Of a stretch of DNA of 64,000 bases, positions 46,865 to 54,224 are shown in pieces (the first letter of the stretch is position 1; each line of letters opens with the position of its first letter). This DNA is from a virus: the IMG/VR virus record IMGVR_UViG_3300045110_000277, positions 1 through 64,000 of that record; one strand, written 5' to 3'. The position numbers were made by a program, and so were the translations under genes. Under the pieces are notes generated by a model. The model was not told the DNA's origin and ran no database searches. It was given only the letters and a program-made list of their open reading frames with translations.

Positions 46865-47683
46865 GTGGTCTGGGGGCCGTGGCTTCCGTCGCCGCAGATC
46901 GTGGTGACGGCGACCATGCCGTGGGAGCAGGTGCAGGGCGCGGAGTCGTTCGTCCACCACGGCGACACCACCGTCGACCCGTTGCAGATCGGGTCGACGC
47001 AGGCTTCCGTGCAGGCGACCGGCGGGTCGGACGCGGCCTTTGAGTCGCCCAACTCGATGCCCGGCCTGGCCGTACCGTGGACCGCCACGATGTTGCAGGA
47101 CTTCAGCTTCTTCACCATGTCGGTGACGTACTCGGTGGCCTACAACCGGGCCATCATCGACTGCTCGCCGACGTTGAACAGCTACCCGACGCCGGACGAC
47201 AACGCGGTCGGGGTGCTCGGCGACATCCAGATGCACGGGGGCACCGACACGTTCGTGGCGTGGCAGACCGGCTCGATGGACTGGACCCCGCTGGTCGACT
47301 TCGGCGCGACGTTCGGGCTGCGGCTGCGCCAGACGCCCTACGTCAACGCCAGCTCGTTCTTCTGGGACCCCTACGACGACACCGGTCGCTTCGCCGAGCT
47401 GACCGCCGCCGACGTGGTGGACATCCCGCCGTACCCCGCCGCCGACTTCTCGATCTGGTGCCAGCCCGCGTTCGACTACTCCGCCATCAGCGAGTCCGAC
47501 CTGGTGACCGTGTTCTCCGGGCTGGACGAGGCCGGCGGCTCGTGGGCGCTGAACAGCATCACCTTGCAGGCCGTGGTCCAGCCGCCCGACTACCGTCAAT
47601 GGCTGGACCTGGTGCCCAACCTCAGCGGCGGCATCCAGCAGCCGGTCGTCCACTTCATCACCACGCGGAGGCGGCTCGGATGA
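46865..47683 (+). CDS. Minor tail protein of unknown function
   Basis: 272 residues, beta-rich, many aromatic residues (WGPWLPSPQIVVTATMPWEQ; FSIWCQPAFDYSAISESDLV). The GTG 2 nt after the upstream stop was chosen from frame and spacing. Likely an outer tail-tip or receptor-facing protein; no enzymatic motif seen. Confidence 0.6.
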   Translation: MVWGPWLPSPQIVVTATMPWEQVQGAESFVHHGDTTVDPLQIGSTQASVQATGGSDAAFESPNSMPGLAVPWTATMLQDFSFFTMSVTYSVAYNRAIIDCSPTLNSYPTPDDNAVGVLGDIQMHGGTDTFVAWQTGSMDWTPLVDFGATFGLRLRQTPYVNASSFFWDPYDDTGRFAELTAADVVDIPPYPAADFSIWCQPAFDYSAISESDLVTVFSGLDEAGGSWALNSITLQAVVQPPDYRQWLDLVPNLSGGIQQPVVHFITTRRRLG

Positions 47684-48228
47684 CGTACGACTGGTTCGAC
47701 AACAGCACCTCTGGCGGCTTCGGCGACTACGGCATCTGCAGCGAGGGCGTCATCGAGCGCGGCTCGGGCGGTGCGCACATCGGGCAGTTCACCGAGGGCA
47801 TCTTCTTCGGGAACGGGACGCCAACGGCCCTTGTCGGCGGGGAGCGCGTCTGCCGGCCGCCGACCGGGACGGGGCACTTCCTGCGCCACCTGGTCGTGTG
47901 GTGGACCGACGCCTCGATGACCACCAGCGTGGACGGCACCCATGACCTGTACGACACCGACTACCTGAAGACGGTGGACCCGGCGTACCCCACGGGTTAC
48001 AGCGGCGACGACATCACCGCCAGCCTGACCGCGCCAGCCGGGGCCACGTACTGGTCGTGGGCCATCCTCGACGAGGGCCCGTACGACGGCAGCGGGACGA
48101 CCAGCTCCGACCCGGGCTCGTACTCGCCGTACACCGCTGCTGATACCGCGGTGGCCCTCCTGAGCGCCTGCTCCGCGGCTCCCGATCTGTCGGGGTTCGT
48201 CCATGCGGGTGAAGTCCACTTCTCGTAG
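47680..48228 (+). CDS. Minor tail protein of unknown function, end of tail operon
   Basis: 182 residues (TYDWFDNSTSGGFGDYGICS; PTGTGHFLRHLVVWWTDASM; SLTAPAGATYWSWAILDEGP), beta-rich with few charged helices. ATG overlaps the upstream TGA. It ends the long rightward tail block and is followed by the membrane-protein genes. Confidence 0.6.
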   Translation: MTYDWFDNSTSGGFGDYGICSEGVIERGSGGAHIGQFTEGIFFGNGTPTALVGGERVCRPPTGTGHFLRHLVVWWTDASMTTSVDGTHDLYDTDYLKTVDPAYPTGYSGDDITASLTAPAGATYWSWAILDEGPYDGSGTTSSDPGSYSPYTAADTAVALLSACSAAPDLSGFVHAGEVHFS

Positions 48229-48245
48229 GACCTCTGGCCGGTGTC

Positions 48246-48271
48246 AGATTCGCCCCGGCTGGGGACGATGG
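48246..48271 (+). promoter_or_regulatory. Weak WhiG-like site before the membrane genes
   Basis: AGAT (48246-48249), 14 nt, GACGATGG (48264-48271): one mismatch in GCCGAT. It lies 10 nt before palindrome 16. Low-confidence member of the set. Confidence 0.25.
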
Positions 48272-48281
48272 ACACATGAGA

Positions 48282-48299
48282 TGCGAACGCTCGTTGGCG
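48282..48299. repeat. AACG-NN-CGTT palindrome 16 (putative operator)
   Basis: TGCGAACGCTCGTTGGCG, directly upstream of the GGGGAGGA ribosome site of the membrane gene at 48315. Confidence 0.85.
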
Positions 48300-48314
48300 G
48301 GGAGGAACTGGGTC

Positions 48315-48827
48315 GTGACGATGCTGGGCTTGGGGCTTCCCGATCTGCCTCCACACCCGGCCACGGCCGGAGCGTCCCTGGTCGTTAGCGGGGTCGGCAC
48401 CGTCGTCGCGGTCCTCAGCTCCACCATCGAGGAGAATGCAGCCGTTCGCAGCATCCTGTTCATCGGTGGCATCTGCGCCGCCCTGGCCGGCATCGCGGTA
48501 CTGGCCCGCACGGTGGCCAAGGGCGCGTTCTGGGGCGTCCGGGCAGCGGACGGCATGGGGGACTTGATGGGTGACCCGAAGGCGAATCCGCCCGTCCCTG
48601 GTCTGGGCGACCGGATGGAGCGGATGGAGGCCACGGTCGACGACGTGCAGCGAACGCTCAAGGGCAAGGTGGAGCAGGACGCTGCGCGAGCCGAGCAGGA
48701 CGACGAGCGGTGGCGCAAGGTCGACCAGATGCACGACCGACAGACCGAGATCCACGACTTGCTCAGCAAGCTCGCAGGGAACGCCGGACCGGCTGACCGC
48801 GAGCCCCCCGATGAGGAGCTTGCCTGA
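48315..48827 (+). CDS. Membrane protein, holin candidate with long cytoplasmic tail
   Basis: 170 residues from GTG 48315. Two hydrophobic segments (about 21-38, AGASLVVSGVGTVVAVL; about 50-67, ILFIGGICAALAGIAVLA) are followed by a charged coiled-coil tail (RMERMEATVDDVQRTLKGKV). This and the next gene form a small membrane-protein pair as seen in phage holin systems, though the endolysin is 47 kb away. GTG 48315 is preferred because GGGGAGGA lies 8 nt upstream; ATG 48276 would put palindrome 16 inside the gene. Confidence 0.65.
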   Translation: MTMLGLGLPDLPPHPATAGASLVVSGVGTVVAVLSSTIEENAAVRSILFIGGICAALAGIAVLARTVAKGAFWGVRAADGMGDLMGDPKANPPVPGLGDRMERMEATVDDVQRTLKGKVEQDAARAEQDDERWRKVDQMHDRQTEIHDLLSKLAGNAGPADREPPDEELA

Positions 48828-49189
48828 TGGCTGACCACGCAGCGCCCGGCACCGGATGGCTGAACCTGCTCGACAAGGTACCTCCGGCCGTGCGGCACGC
48901 CCTCATCCTGCTCATCGGTGCTGGCCTGAGCTACGCCTCGGCGCACCTGCCGGACCTGCACCTCCAGCAGCCGTACCCGAACTTGCTCGGCGGCGCGCTG
49001 GCGATGCTCCTGCTGATCGTCACCCCGCTCACCTCGCAGTACGGCGTGGGCAAGAAGGTGGACGACGCGGCCCAGGCCCAGGCGGACCTGGACGCAGCCG
49101 TACAGCTCGTGCTGGGGGCGGCCAAGGACGCTGCAGCTGCCAAGCTGGGCGCGCCAACGGACGTTGCCGTCCAGCCTCCTGTGGCATAG
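48827..49189 (+). CDS. Membrane protein, second holin candidate
   Basis: 120 residues: a basic-flanked hydrophobic helix (VRHALILLIGAGLSYASAHL), a second (LLGGALAMLLLIVTPLTSQY), then a Lys/Asp/Ala-rich helix (VGKKVDDAAQAQADLDAAVQ). The fold fits class II-type holins. ATG overlaps the upstream TGA, so the two are coupled. Confidence 0.65.
   Translation: MADHAAPGTGWLNLLDKVPPAVRHALILLIGAGLSYASAHLPDLHLQQPYPNLLGGALAMLLLIVTPLTSQYGVGKKVDDAAQAQADLDAAVQLVLGAAKDAAAAKLGAPTDVAVQPPVA
49152..49169. repeat. AACG-NN-CGTT palindrome 17, intragenic
   Basis: CGCCAACGGACGTTGCCG near the 3' end of the second holin-like gene (codons P-T-D-V-A). Confidence 0.75.
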
Positions 49190-49289
49190 CCCACGGAACC
49201 GAATGGCTCTTGTGTGCGTCGCCTGTGGACGACGAACGGGAGCGTGTCCACAGATTCTGCTGATCCGGTAACAAACTCGGCGCGGCGGC

Positions 49290-49317
49290 TTGTAACCGTG
49301 TCCAAAGGGGTTATGGT
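49290..49317 (+). promoter_or_regulatory. Sigma70-type promoter
   Basis: TTGTAA (49290-49295), 16 nt, TATGGT (49312-49317), in the 205-nt gap after the tail/holin block. It would start the right-hand (early-type) genes at 49395. Confidence 0.55.
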
Positions 49318-49394
49318 CTCCTTCGCGCCAGACCCTGCGTGATCGACCGATCACCTTTCCCTGGGAGCTGGCTGTCTAAACAGGGGAGGCTCGG

Positions 49395-49619
49395 GTGCTG
49401 GAAGCGGTACCCGAGTTGATCGGGGACGGGGCCGAGTCGCTACAGGCGGCGCTCAGCTACCTACTGGCTGCTATCGGTCCTGCCTCCCTGTTCAACCTCA
49501 AGACCGCCGTCGAGGCCGCTCGGGTCGACGGTGTAAGCGGTGAGCTGACGATCCACGTGCCCCGCAAGGTCGGAGAGCGCGTCGAGGTCGACTGGCAGTC
49601 CAACGCCCGGCCCCGCTGA
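49395..49619 (+). CDS. Small protein of unknown function
   Basis: 74 residues: a helical, hydrophobic-leaning N-terminus (ESLQAALSYLLAAIGPASLF) and a beta-like C-terminus (GELTIHVPRKVGERVEVDWQ). GTG 49395 follows AGGGGAGGC. First gene after a good promoter, so probably an early product; function not recognised. Confidence 0.6.
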   Translation: MLEAVPELIGDGAESLQAALSYLLAAIGPASLFNLKTAVEAARVDGVSGELTIHVPRKVGERVEVDWQSNARPR

Positions 49620-49675
49620 CTCACATCGTGGACAATCTTGAGCCCGAGTCTGGGTCCATTTGAGCGTAGACGGGC

Positions 49676-49693
49676 TGCCAACGCTCGTTGACA
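49676..49693. repeat. AACG-NN-CGTT palindrome 18 (putative operator)
   Basis: TGCCAACGCTCGTTGACA, intergenic, immediately before the promoter elements of the structured leader. Its right arm contains TTGACA, so binding and a -35 element could coincide. Confidence 0.85.
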
Positions 49694-49714
49694 TAGGTAC
49701 TTTGGGCTAGGACC

Positions 49715-49744
49715 TTGCGCTCTGTCGGACCCTGTGGTTAGAGT
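49715..49744 (+). promoter_or_regulatory. Sigma70-type promoter of the early operon
   Basis: TTGCGC (49715-49720), 18 nt, TAGAGT (49739-49744). TTGACA at 49688 with TAGGAC at 49708 (14-nt spacer) is a poorer alternative. Both lie just downstream of palindrome 18. Confidence 0.45.
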
Positions 49745-49750
49745 CCGGGT

Positions 49751-49985
49751 CACTCGTTCGGCCGGTTCGCATCCCCCGTCGTTCCGGCTGGATGGGGCTC
49801 CTCCCGGGAGAGCGGGTCTCGCTTCACCCCGGGAGGGGCATCAACTTCACAGGTCGGTGACGACCACCAGGCACGCGGCAAGAGCCGGTGCGTGGGCCAT
49901 CCCCGAGAAGACTCGGAGGGCGGCGATCAAGGTAGGGCTTCGGCCCTGTCCTGGTCGTCGCCCTTTGCGTTACTCGGGAGCGGCC
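49751..49985 (+). ncRNA. Structured leader RNA with four hairpins
   Basis: About 235 nt upstream of the nuclease operon with four consecutive helices: 49797-49839 (12 bp, inner 4-bp stem), 49852-49865 (GGTCG/CGACC, GUGA loop of GNRA type), 49903-49916 (CCGAG/CTCGG, loop AAGA) and 49917-49964 (about 21 pairs, one wobble cluster, UUCG tetraloop) followed by TTTGCGTT. The last could be a terminator/attenuator. I do not recognise a known riboswitch, tmRNA or RNase P core. Confidence 0.5.
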
Positions 49986-50051
49986 ATGCACACGCTCGGC
50001 GTCATTGCGTTCGTCATCACATGCCTGTTCATTGCGGCCCTCGCGCTGTGA
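49986..50051 (+). CDS. 21-residue hydrophobic leader peptide
   Basis: HTLGVIAFVITCLFIAALAL after the Met: essentially one membrane helix. CGGGAG precedes ATG 49986, and the TGA overlaps the GTG of the nuclease gene (GTGA). It could be a real membrane mini-protein or a translated leader coupling the structured RNA to nuclease synthesis. Confidence 0.45.
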   Translation: MHTLGVIAFVITCLFIAALAL

Positions 50052-50926
50052 TCATCCGGCAGTCCGATCTTGCGGCGTACGCCAGGTGCGCACGCCAGAG
50101 CAAGCTCGGCAAGGACTCTGCTGCGGGCATCATCGAGCCCGAGCGGCAGCTGAGCGCCACCGTCTACGGCACGGTGATGCACCACGCCCTGCAGGTCATG
50201 GAGACCCGGCACCACAACGGCGACTCTGACGCGGGCGACGTGGCGGTGGCCACCTTCGAGCACTACTGGCACCCGGACCACATGGCCGACCTGACCCAGC
50301 CCGGTGATCAGACGCTGCGCGTGGACGAGTGGATCGCCCGGCAGACCTACGGCGGGATGCTGACCAAGGGCCGCCTGGCCCTGCGCGCGCACTACGAGTA
50401 CCTCAAGGGCGACGTGGGCGAGCTGCTGGCCTTGGAGCTGCCCTTCCTGCTGCCGCTGGGTGACCTCGGGCTGCCGTACGGCGAGCACCAGCTGCGCGGC
50501 ATGGTCGACCGGCTGTCCCTGCGCAAGGTGAGCGGCAAGAAGTTCCTCAACCTGGAGGACTTCAAGACCGGCAAGCAGCCCACCTACCTGCGGTACAGCG
50601 TGCAGTTCACCTCGTACGCCTGGGCGTCCCTCCAGCCAGCCTTCTGGGACCCGTGGGGCGCCGACGCCGAGGACATGCGGGCGAGGACCCAGGCGCTGCC
50701 CCGGCGCGGCACGTGGATCGACATGAAGGTCGGCAAGCGAGTGGACGCCGGCTGGCGTGGACCCCAGGACTACGACCGCCTCATGGTCGCCCTGGCCGAG
50801 TACGTCCGGGCCGTCGAGCTGGGTGTCTACCCGCTCTCGATGACCGGCGAGAACTGCACGTACTGCCCCTTCCGTGACGCCTGTGCTGGCGTCCCCGTGC
50901 CCGATGAGGACCACGGTCGGCCATGA
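50048..50926 (+). CDS. Cas4/RecB-like PD-(D/E)XK exonuclease
   Basis: 292 residues. IIRQSDLAAYARCARQSKLG gives the first iron-sulphur Cys; CTYCPFRDAC near the C-terminus gives the other three. The nuclease core shows LRGMVDRLSLRKVSG...NLEDFKTGK (D...E-x-K) and YSVQFTSYAW (Q-x-x-x-Y motif). Such phage exonucleases resect ends for recombination, pairing here with the Sak4-like ATPase and its ssDNA-binding partner at 52779-54710. GTG overlaps the leader-peptide stop. Confidence 0.8.
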   Translation: MIIRQSDLAAYARCARQSKLGKDSAAGIIEPERQLSATVYGTVMHHALQVMETRHHNGDSDAGDVAVATFEHYWHPDHMADLTQPGDQTLRVDEWIARQTYGGMLTKGRLALRAHYEYLKGDVGELLALELPFLLPLGDLGLPYGEHQLRGMVDRLSLRKVSGKKFLNLEDFKTGKQPTYLRYSVQFTSYAWASLQPAFWDPWGADAEDMRARTQALPRRGTWIDMKVGKRVDAGWRGPQDYDRLMVALAEYVRAVELGVYPLSMTGENCTYCPFRDACAGVPVPDEDHGRP

Positions 50927-50949
50927 GATTCGATTGGAGAACCTGCCTC

Positions 50950-51591
50950 ATGTCCCTCAAGAGCGAGCTCTACAAGGAGCTCGGTGAGCTGGAGGACGCC
51001 AACGGGCGTCTGCGTGCTGCGATGGCTTCCTGCGAGCAGGAGCTGACCGAGACCCGGCTCGGTCGGGACGAGGCGCTGGCCCGTGAGTCCGACGCCAACG
51101 CCCACAACACCGCGCTGCAGGAGTCGCTGGAGCGGGCACGCCTGCAGCGCACCGACCTGCGTGAGCTGCTGCTGGCGGCGCGAACGACCATCAGCGAGCA
51201 GAAGCGTGACAACGAGCGTTTGACACTGGAGGGCAAGCTCCTCCTCGACCGCATCCAGGCGGTCCACACGCTGACCTGCCCGGACTGCTGGCCGGACGGC
51301 GTGATGTTCACCGGCCTGGGCCCGACCGGCTACGAGACGGAGACCGGCAGGGAGGTCCAGCAGGCCACCCCGTGGAGCCCGTGCGACAGGCACACCGCGG
51401 AGGTGCGCCACGCGGAGTTCCAGAGCCGCATCCTCGTGATGCCGTTCGAGCCGGCGCCGGGCCAGGCCGAGGACGGGTCCATCGACGACGCCGAGACGTA
51501 CTTCGGCGAGGGCACCCACCTGGGCCTGGCCGAGCAGGCGGGCAAGGCGTTCCGTGACGCGGCGAACGCCGAGGGGATGCCGCAGCCGTGA
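50950..51591 (+). CDS. Coiled-coil protein of unknown function
   Basis: 213 residues. The first ~95 are a coiled coil (LKSELYKELGELEDANGRLR and following). A Cys pair (CPDCWPDGVMF, about 110) and C...H residues (SPCDRHTAEVRH) suggest a zinc site. The acidic C-terminus ends GMPQP. ATG 50950 preferred over 50923. Its stop overlaps the next GTG. Confidence 0.65.
   Translation: MSLKSELYKELGELEDANGRLRAAMASCEQELTETRLGRDEALARESDANAHNTALQESLERARLQRTDLRELLLAARTTISEQKRDNERLTLEGKLLLDRIQAVHTLTCPDCWPDGVMFTGLGPTGYETETGREVQQATPWSPCDRHTAEVRHAEFQSRILVMPFEPAPGQAEDGSIDDAETYFGEGTHLGLAEQAGKAFRDAANAEGMPQP
51207..51224. repeat. AACG-NN-CGTT palindrome 19, intragenic
   Basis: TGACAACGAGCGTTTGAC in the coiled-coil gene (codons D-N-E-R-L); core perfect, flanks degenerate. 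Confidence 0.65.
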
Positions 51592-52016
51592 CGTACGCCG
51601 CTGAGACGACGGTGACGGTGGGCCGGTCGCAGGAGGAGATCGTCAAGACCCTCATGCGGTACCGCGTCGACCAGTACAGCTTCGGCGCTGGCCGTACGTC
51701 GGCCATGGTCGAGTTCCTCATCAGCGGCTACCCCGTGCGCATCGCCGTGCCGGTCCCAGCCCGGCCCGAGCACCCGAAGATGAAGTCGCCAACGACCGGT
51801 CGCATGGTCGACGCCGAGAAGGCGTGGGACCAGGTGGTGCGCCAGCGGTGGCGTGCGCTGCTGCTGCTCATCAAGGCGAACCTCGAAGCCGTCGAGATGA
51901 ACCTGCTCACGGTGGACCAGGCGTTCATGGCCTACCTCGTGACCGGCGACGGCAAGGTCCTCGGCGACACGGTGCTCCCGCAGTACGGCCGCGCGCTGAA
52001 GCAGCTGGAGGCGTGA
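51588..52016 (+). CDS. Conserved-type phage early protein of unknown function
   Basis: 142 residues: VGRSQEEIVKTLMRYRVDQY, SFGAGRTSAMVEFLISGYPV and WRALLLLIKANLEAVEMNLL. The pattern (SxxEIxxTLxRYGAxxFxYG...AxVxFxxxGRxVRFxLP...RWRALLLxIKAKLEAVExGI) is a common phage protein type beside recombination genes; biochemical role not established to my knowledge. GTG/ATG overlaps with both neighbours. Confidence 0.75.
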   Translation: MTYAAETTVTVGRSQEEIVKTLMRYRVDQYSFGAGRTSAMVEFLISGYPVRIAVPVPARPEHPKMKSPTTGRMVDAEKAWDQVVRQRWRALLLLIKANLEAVEMNLLTVDQAFMAYLVTGDGKVLGDTVLPQYGRALKQLEA

Positions 52017-52279
52017 TGGACCTCCCGTTCCCGTACGACTCCTCGCTGAGCCTGGCCACAACGATGGGCAGCAAGTGGGGCGTGGGCACCACGCACGCCA
52101 CGTACACCGGCCTCAAGGACGACATCTGGGGTCGCCAGCAGCACCTGCTGTGCAGCGACAAGCCGCTGCGCGGTCGGGTCGTCAAGAGCCGCACCTCCCT
52201 GAAGGTGCTGCGCGAACGAGTCCTGTGTGCCAAGTGCCGTCAACGCCTGTTGGCGCCAGCAAGCCGGAGATCCGCATGA
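52016..52279 (+). CDS. Small protein with a C-terminal Cys pair
   Basis: 87 residues (GVGTTHATYTGLKDDIWGRQ; LLCSDKPLRGRVVKSRTSLK; VLCAKCRQRLLAPASRRSA). C and CxxC suggest one zinc site, with a basic tail. ATG overlaps the upstream stop. Function unknown; it precedes the Acb2-like gene. Confidence 0.65.
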   Translation: MDLPFPYDSSLSLATTMGSKWGVGTTHATYTGLKDDIWGRQQHLLCSDKPLRGRVVKSRTSLKVLRERVLCAKCRQRLLAPASRRSA

Positions 52280-52300
52280 CGATCATGGATGGAGATACCC

Positions 52301-52546
52301 ATGCCCGGACAGACCTCGGCAGCCCGGGACGCGATGCGGTCGCTGGTCCACCGCTTCGCGTACCACCCGCCGACGAGCCCACAGAGGGTGAAGGAGCACG
52401 AGCAGGCGAGGCAGAAGGTGCGCCTGCTGGCTCAGCACTTCCAGCGTTCGTTGCCGGAGGGCCGGGAGAAGGCCCTGGTGATGACGAAGCTGGAGGAGGC
52501 CCTGTTCTGGGCGAACGCAGCCGTGGCAAGGCAGTCCGACGACTGA
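52301..52546 (+). CDS. acb2: Acb2-like anti-CBASS cyclic-nucleotide sponge
   Basis: 81 residues matching the Acb2/Tad1-hairpin family in order: VHRFAYHPPT (about 16-25), VKEHEQARQKVRLLAQHFQR, then PEGREKALVMTKLEEALFWA with NAAVAR (about 51-76). Acb2 proteins form hexamers that sequester the cyclic di- and trinucleotides made by CBASS immunity, so this should protect the phage from that defence. Length is near the family norm. ATG 52301 follows GGAG at good spacing; ATG 52289 is an alternative. Confidence 0.8.
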   Translation: MPGQTSAARDAMRSLVHRFAYHPPTSPQRVKEHEQARQKVRLLAQHFQRSLPEGREKALVMTKLEEALFWANAAVARQSDD

Positions 52547-52743
52547 GCGCCGTCCCGGTCATCCGGGCGTCGCGCCAGGCCCTCCAAGCGGAGGTGCTCC
52601 TCGACTACCTGGGCCACGGCCAGGTGTCGCTGAACGTCCGCATCAGCCGGGGTGACCCGGAGCTGGTCAAGGCGCTCAAACCGTTGCAGGCGCTGCTCGT
52701 TGCCCGCGCCAAGGCGGCCGTCTCACACATCGCTGACAGCTAA
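52543..52743 (+). CDS. Small protein of unknown function, unusual start
   Basis: About 66 residues (VPVIRASRQALQAEVLLDYL; GHGQVSLNVRISRGDPELVK; PLQALLVARAKAAVSHIADS). The frame is clearly coding-like, but no ATG, GTG or TTG fits its 5' end. A CTG at 52543 overlapping the Acb2 stop (CTGA) mirrors the GTGA/ATGA overlaps used elsewhere; an internal GTG would drop the first 16 residues. Function unknown. Confidence 0.5.
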   Translation: MSAVPVIRASRQALQAEVLLDYLGHGQVSLNVRISRGDPELVKALKPLQALLVARAKAAVSHIADS

Positions 52744-52778
52744 CGGCTGACGGCTGACGGATCGAGAGAGAAGGAACC

Positions 52779-54218
52779 ATGCTGTTGATCAAGACGACCG
52801 GCATCGAGGACTACCTCGATGGCGGCGAGGGTCGGGTGAAGGCTCTGATCCAGGGCCAGCCCGGCTCGGGCAAGACGCGCTCGGCGTCGTTCTGGCCCAA
52901 GCCGCTGCTGCTCGACTGCGAGGACGGCCGCATGTCGGTCGCTGACCGGGGCATCGACTACGCCCGGATCGAGTCCTCGGAGGACATGAAGGCCGCGCTG
53001 AAGCTGGCGTGGATGGAGACCCAGAAGCCGGTCGAGGAGCGGCGCTGGATGACCCTGATCATCGACACGCTGGACTCGTACCAGCGGATCGTGATCCAGG
53101 AGCGGCTCAAGGTCACCGGCAACGAGGGCCTGTCGGGCTGGGCGGACTGGGGCTACCTCGACGGGAAGATGCAGACGCTCGTCAGCGCGCTCCAGGCGCT
53201 GCGCATGAACGTCGTCGTCAACCTCCACGTCAAGGAGACCAAGGTCGGCGAGGACGAGGAGGGCAAGGGCGGCTACCTCGTCCAGGGCCCGAAGCTGAAG
53301 GGCGACCTGCGCGAGCAGATCGGTGCCGAGTTCGACCTGGTGGGCCACATGGGCACCACCTTCGAGAGCAACGGCGAGGAGCGCACGCAGGTCCGAGGCG
53401 TCCAGTGGCACGCCACGCCGGATCGGCCGGGCCTGAAGGACCGCTCGGGCACGTTGCCGAAGTGGACCCCGGTCACCTTCACCGACGACGACTACTACGG
53501 GCTGTTCTCCCGGCTGATCGAGAAGGCTGAGACGCTCCAGGAGTCCCGGGTGGTGCAGGAGGTCGAGACCGAGGCGCTGCCTCAGCCGGTGGGCCCGATG
53601 GCCGGGGGCCCGGTGGCGGCCAAGAAGGCTGCGGCTGCTCCGCCGGCGAAGAAGGCCGCAGCGGCACAGGTGCCAACGCCCGTTGACACCCCGCCCGCAG
53701 CTGCAGCTGTGCCGGCGGCACCTGCAGCTCGGGCTGTTCCGGCTGCAGCCAAGCCGGTCATCGGTGGCGCGAGTTCTGCGCCAGCCGCTGCACCCGTCGA
53801 GGCCCCAGCAGTTGTGGCCGAACCGGTGGCGGAGCCCCAGCCTGAGCCTGAGCCGACGGTCGAGGAAGCCGTCGCAACGGTGGAGGAGGCGCTCGGAGGC
53901 ACGGTTATCTCCGAGCCCGCACCTGCCGATGGGCCAACGGTGACACCTGCCGAGGCACCTGCTGCCCCGGCCCCGGTCGCACCGGCTGCTGAGTCCACCG
54001 ACTTCCCCGCCTGCGGTCAGGGCCGGGACGCCGACGTGGAGAACCCCGTACCCGGCTGCGGCAAGGTGCTGCGGATCGGCAAGGGACCTGACGGGTCGCT
54101 CGTCATCGACGACCCCGACGAGAACCCGGACCTCATCGAGATCGCCGGGCTGAAGACGCGGACGTGGCTGTGCAACAGCGACTTCGCTACCTACCGCGCC
54201 AACGCGAAGAAGGGCTGA
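52779..54218 (+). CDS. Sak4-like RecA-fold ATPase with Ala/Pro-rich extension
   Basis: 479 residues. About 1-260 is a RecA-fold ATPase of the Sak4 type: Walker A GQPGSGKT (about 26-33), LLLDCEDGRMSVA, Walker B TLIIDTLDSYQ (about 92-102). It probably promotes single-strand annealing/recombination. A ~130-residue Ala/Pro/Val-rich linker follows (about 280-405), then a C-terminal domain with CGQGRD, GCGK and WLCNSD that may bind zinc. The linker is unusual for the family. Contains palindrome 20 and one TGGCGCA-type palindrome. Confidence 0.75.
   Translation: MLLIKTTGIEDYLDGGEGRVKALIQGQPGSGKTRSASFWPKPLLLDCEDGRMSVADRGIDYARIESSEDMKAALKLAWMETQKPVEERRWMTLIIDTLDSYQRIVIQERLKVTGNEGLSGWADWGYLDGKMQTLVSALQALRMNVVVNLHVKETKVGEDEEGKGGYLVQGPKLKGDLREQIGAEFDLVGHMGTTFESNGEERTQVRGVQWHATPDRPGLKDRSGTLPKWTPVTFTDDDYYGLFSRLIEKAETLQESRVVQEVETEALPQPVGPMAGGPVAAKKAAAAPPAKKAAAAQVPTPVDTPPAAAAVPAAPAARAVPAAAKPVIGGASSAPAAAPVEAPAVVAEPVAEPQPEPEPTVEEAVATVEEALGGTVISEPAPADGPTVTPAEAPAAPAPVAPAAESTDFPACGQGRDADVENPVPGCGKVLRIGKGPDGSLVIDDPDENPDLIEIAGLKTRTWLCNSDFATYRANAKKG
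53671..53688. repeat. AACG-NN-CGTT palindrome 20, intragenic
   Basis: TGCCAACGCCCGTTGACA within the linker part of the Sak4-like gene; right arm GTTGACA as in copy 18. Confidence 0.8.
53765..53783. repeat. TGGCGCA-N5-TGCGCCA palindrome, copy 4
   Basis: TGGCGCGAGTTCTGCGCCA, one mismatch, inside the linker region of the Sak4-like gene. Confidence 0.55.
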
Positions 54219-54224
54219 CCTGCC

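Noticed and set aside
49725-49790. tRNA-like text (GGAC-CCTGTGGTTAGA-GTCC resembling a D-arm and GGTTCGCATCC resembling a T-arm)
   Set aside because: No matching acceptor stem, no 5-bp anticodon stem with 7-nt loop, and the T-stem does not pair. Treated as promoter and leader sequence.
49734-49985. Open frame read through the structured leader into the 21-residue peptide
   Set aside because: Composition is not coding-like, and it crosses four strong hairpins. Only the last 22 codons have a credible start.
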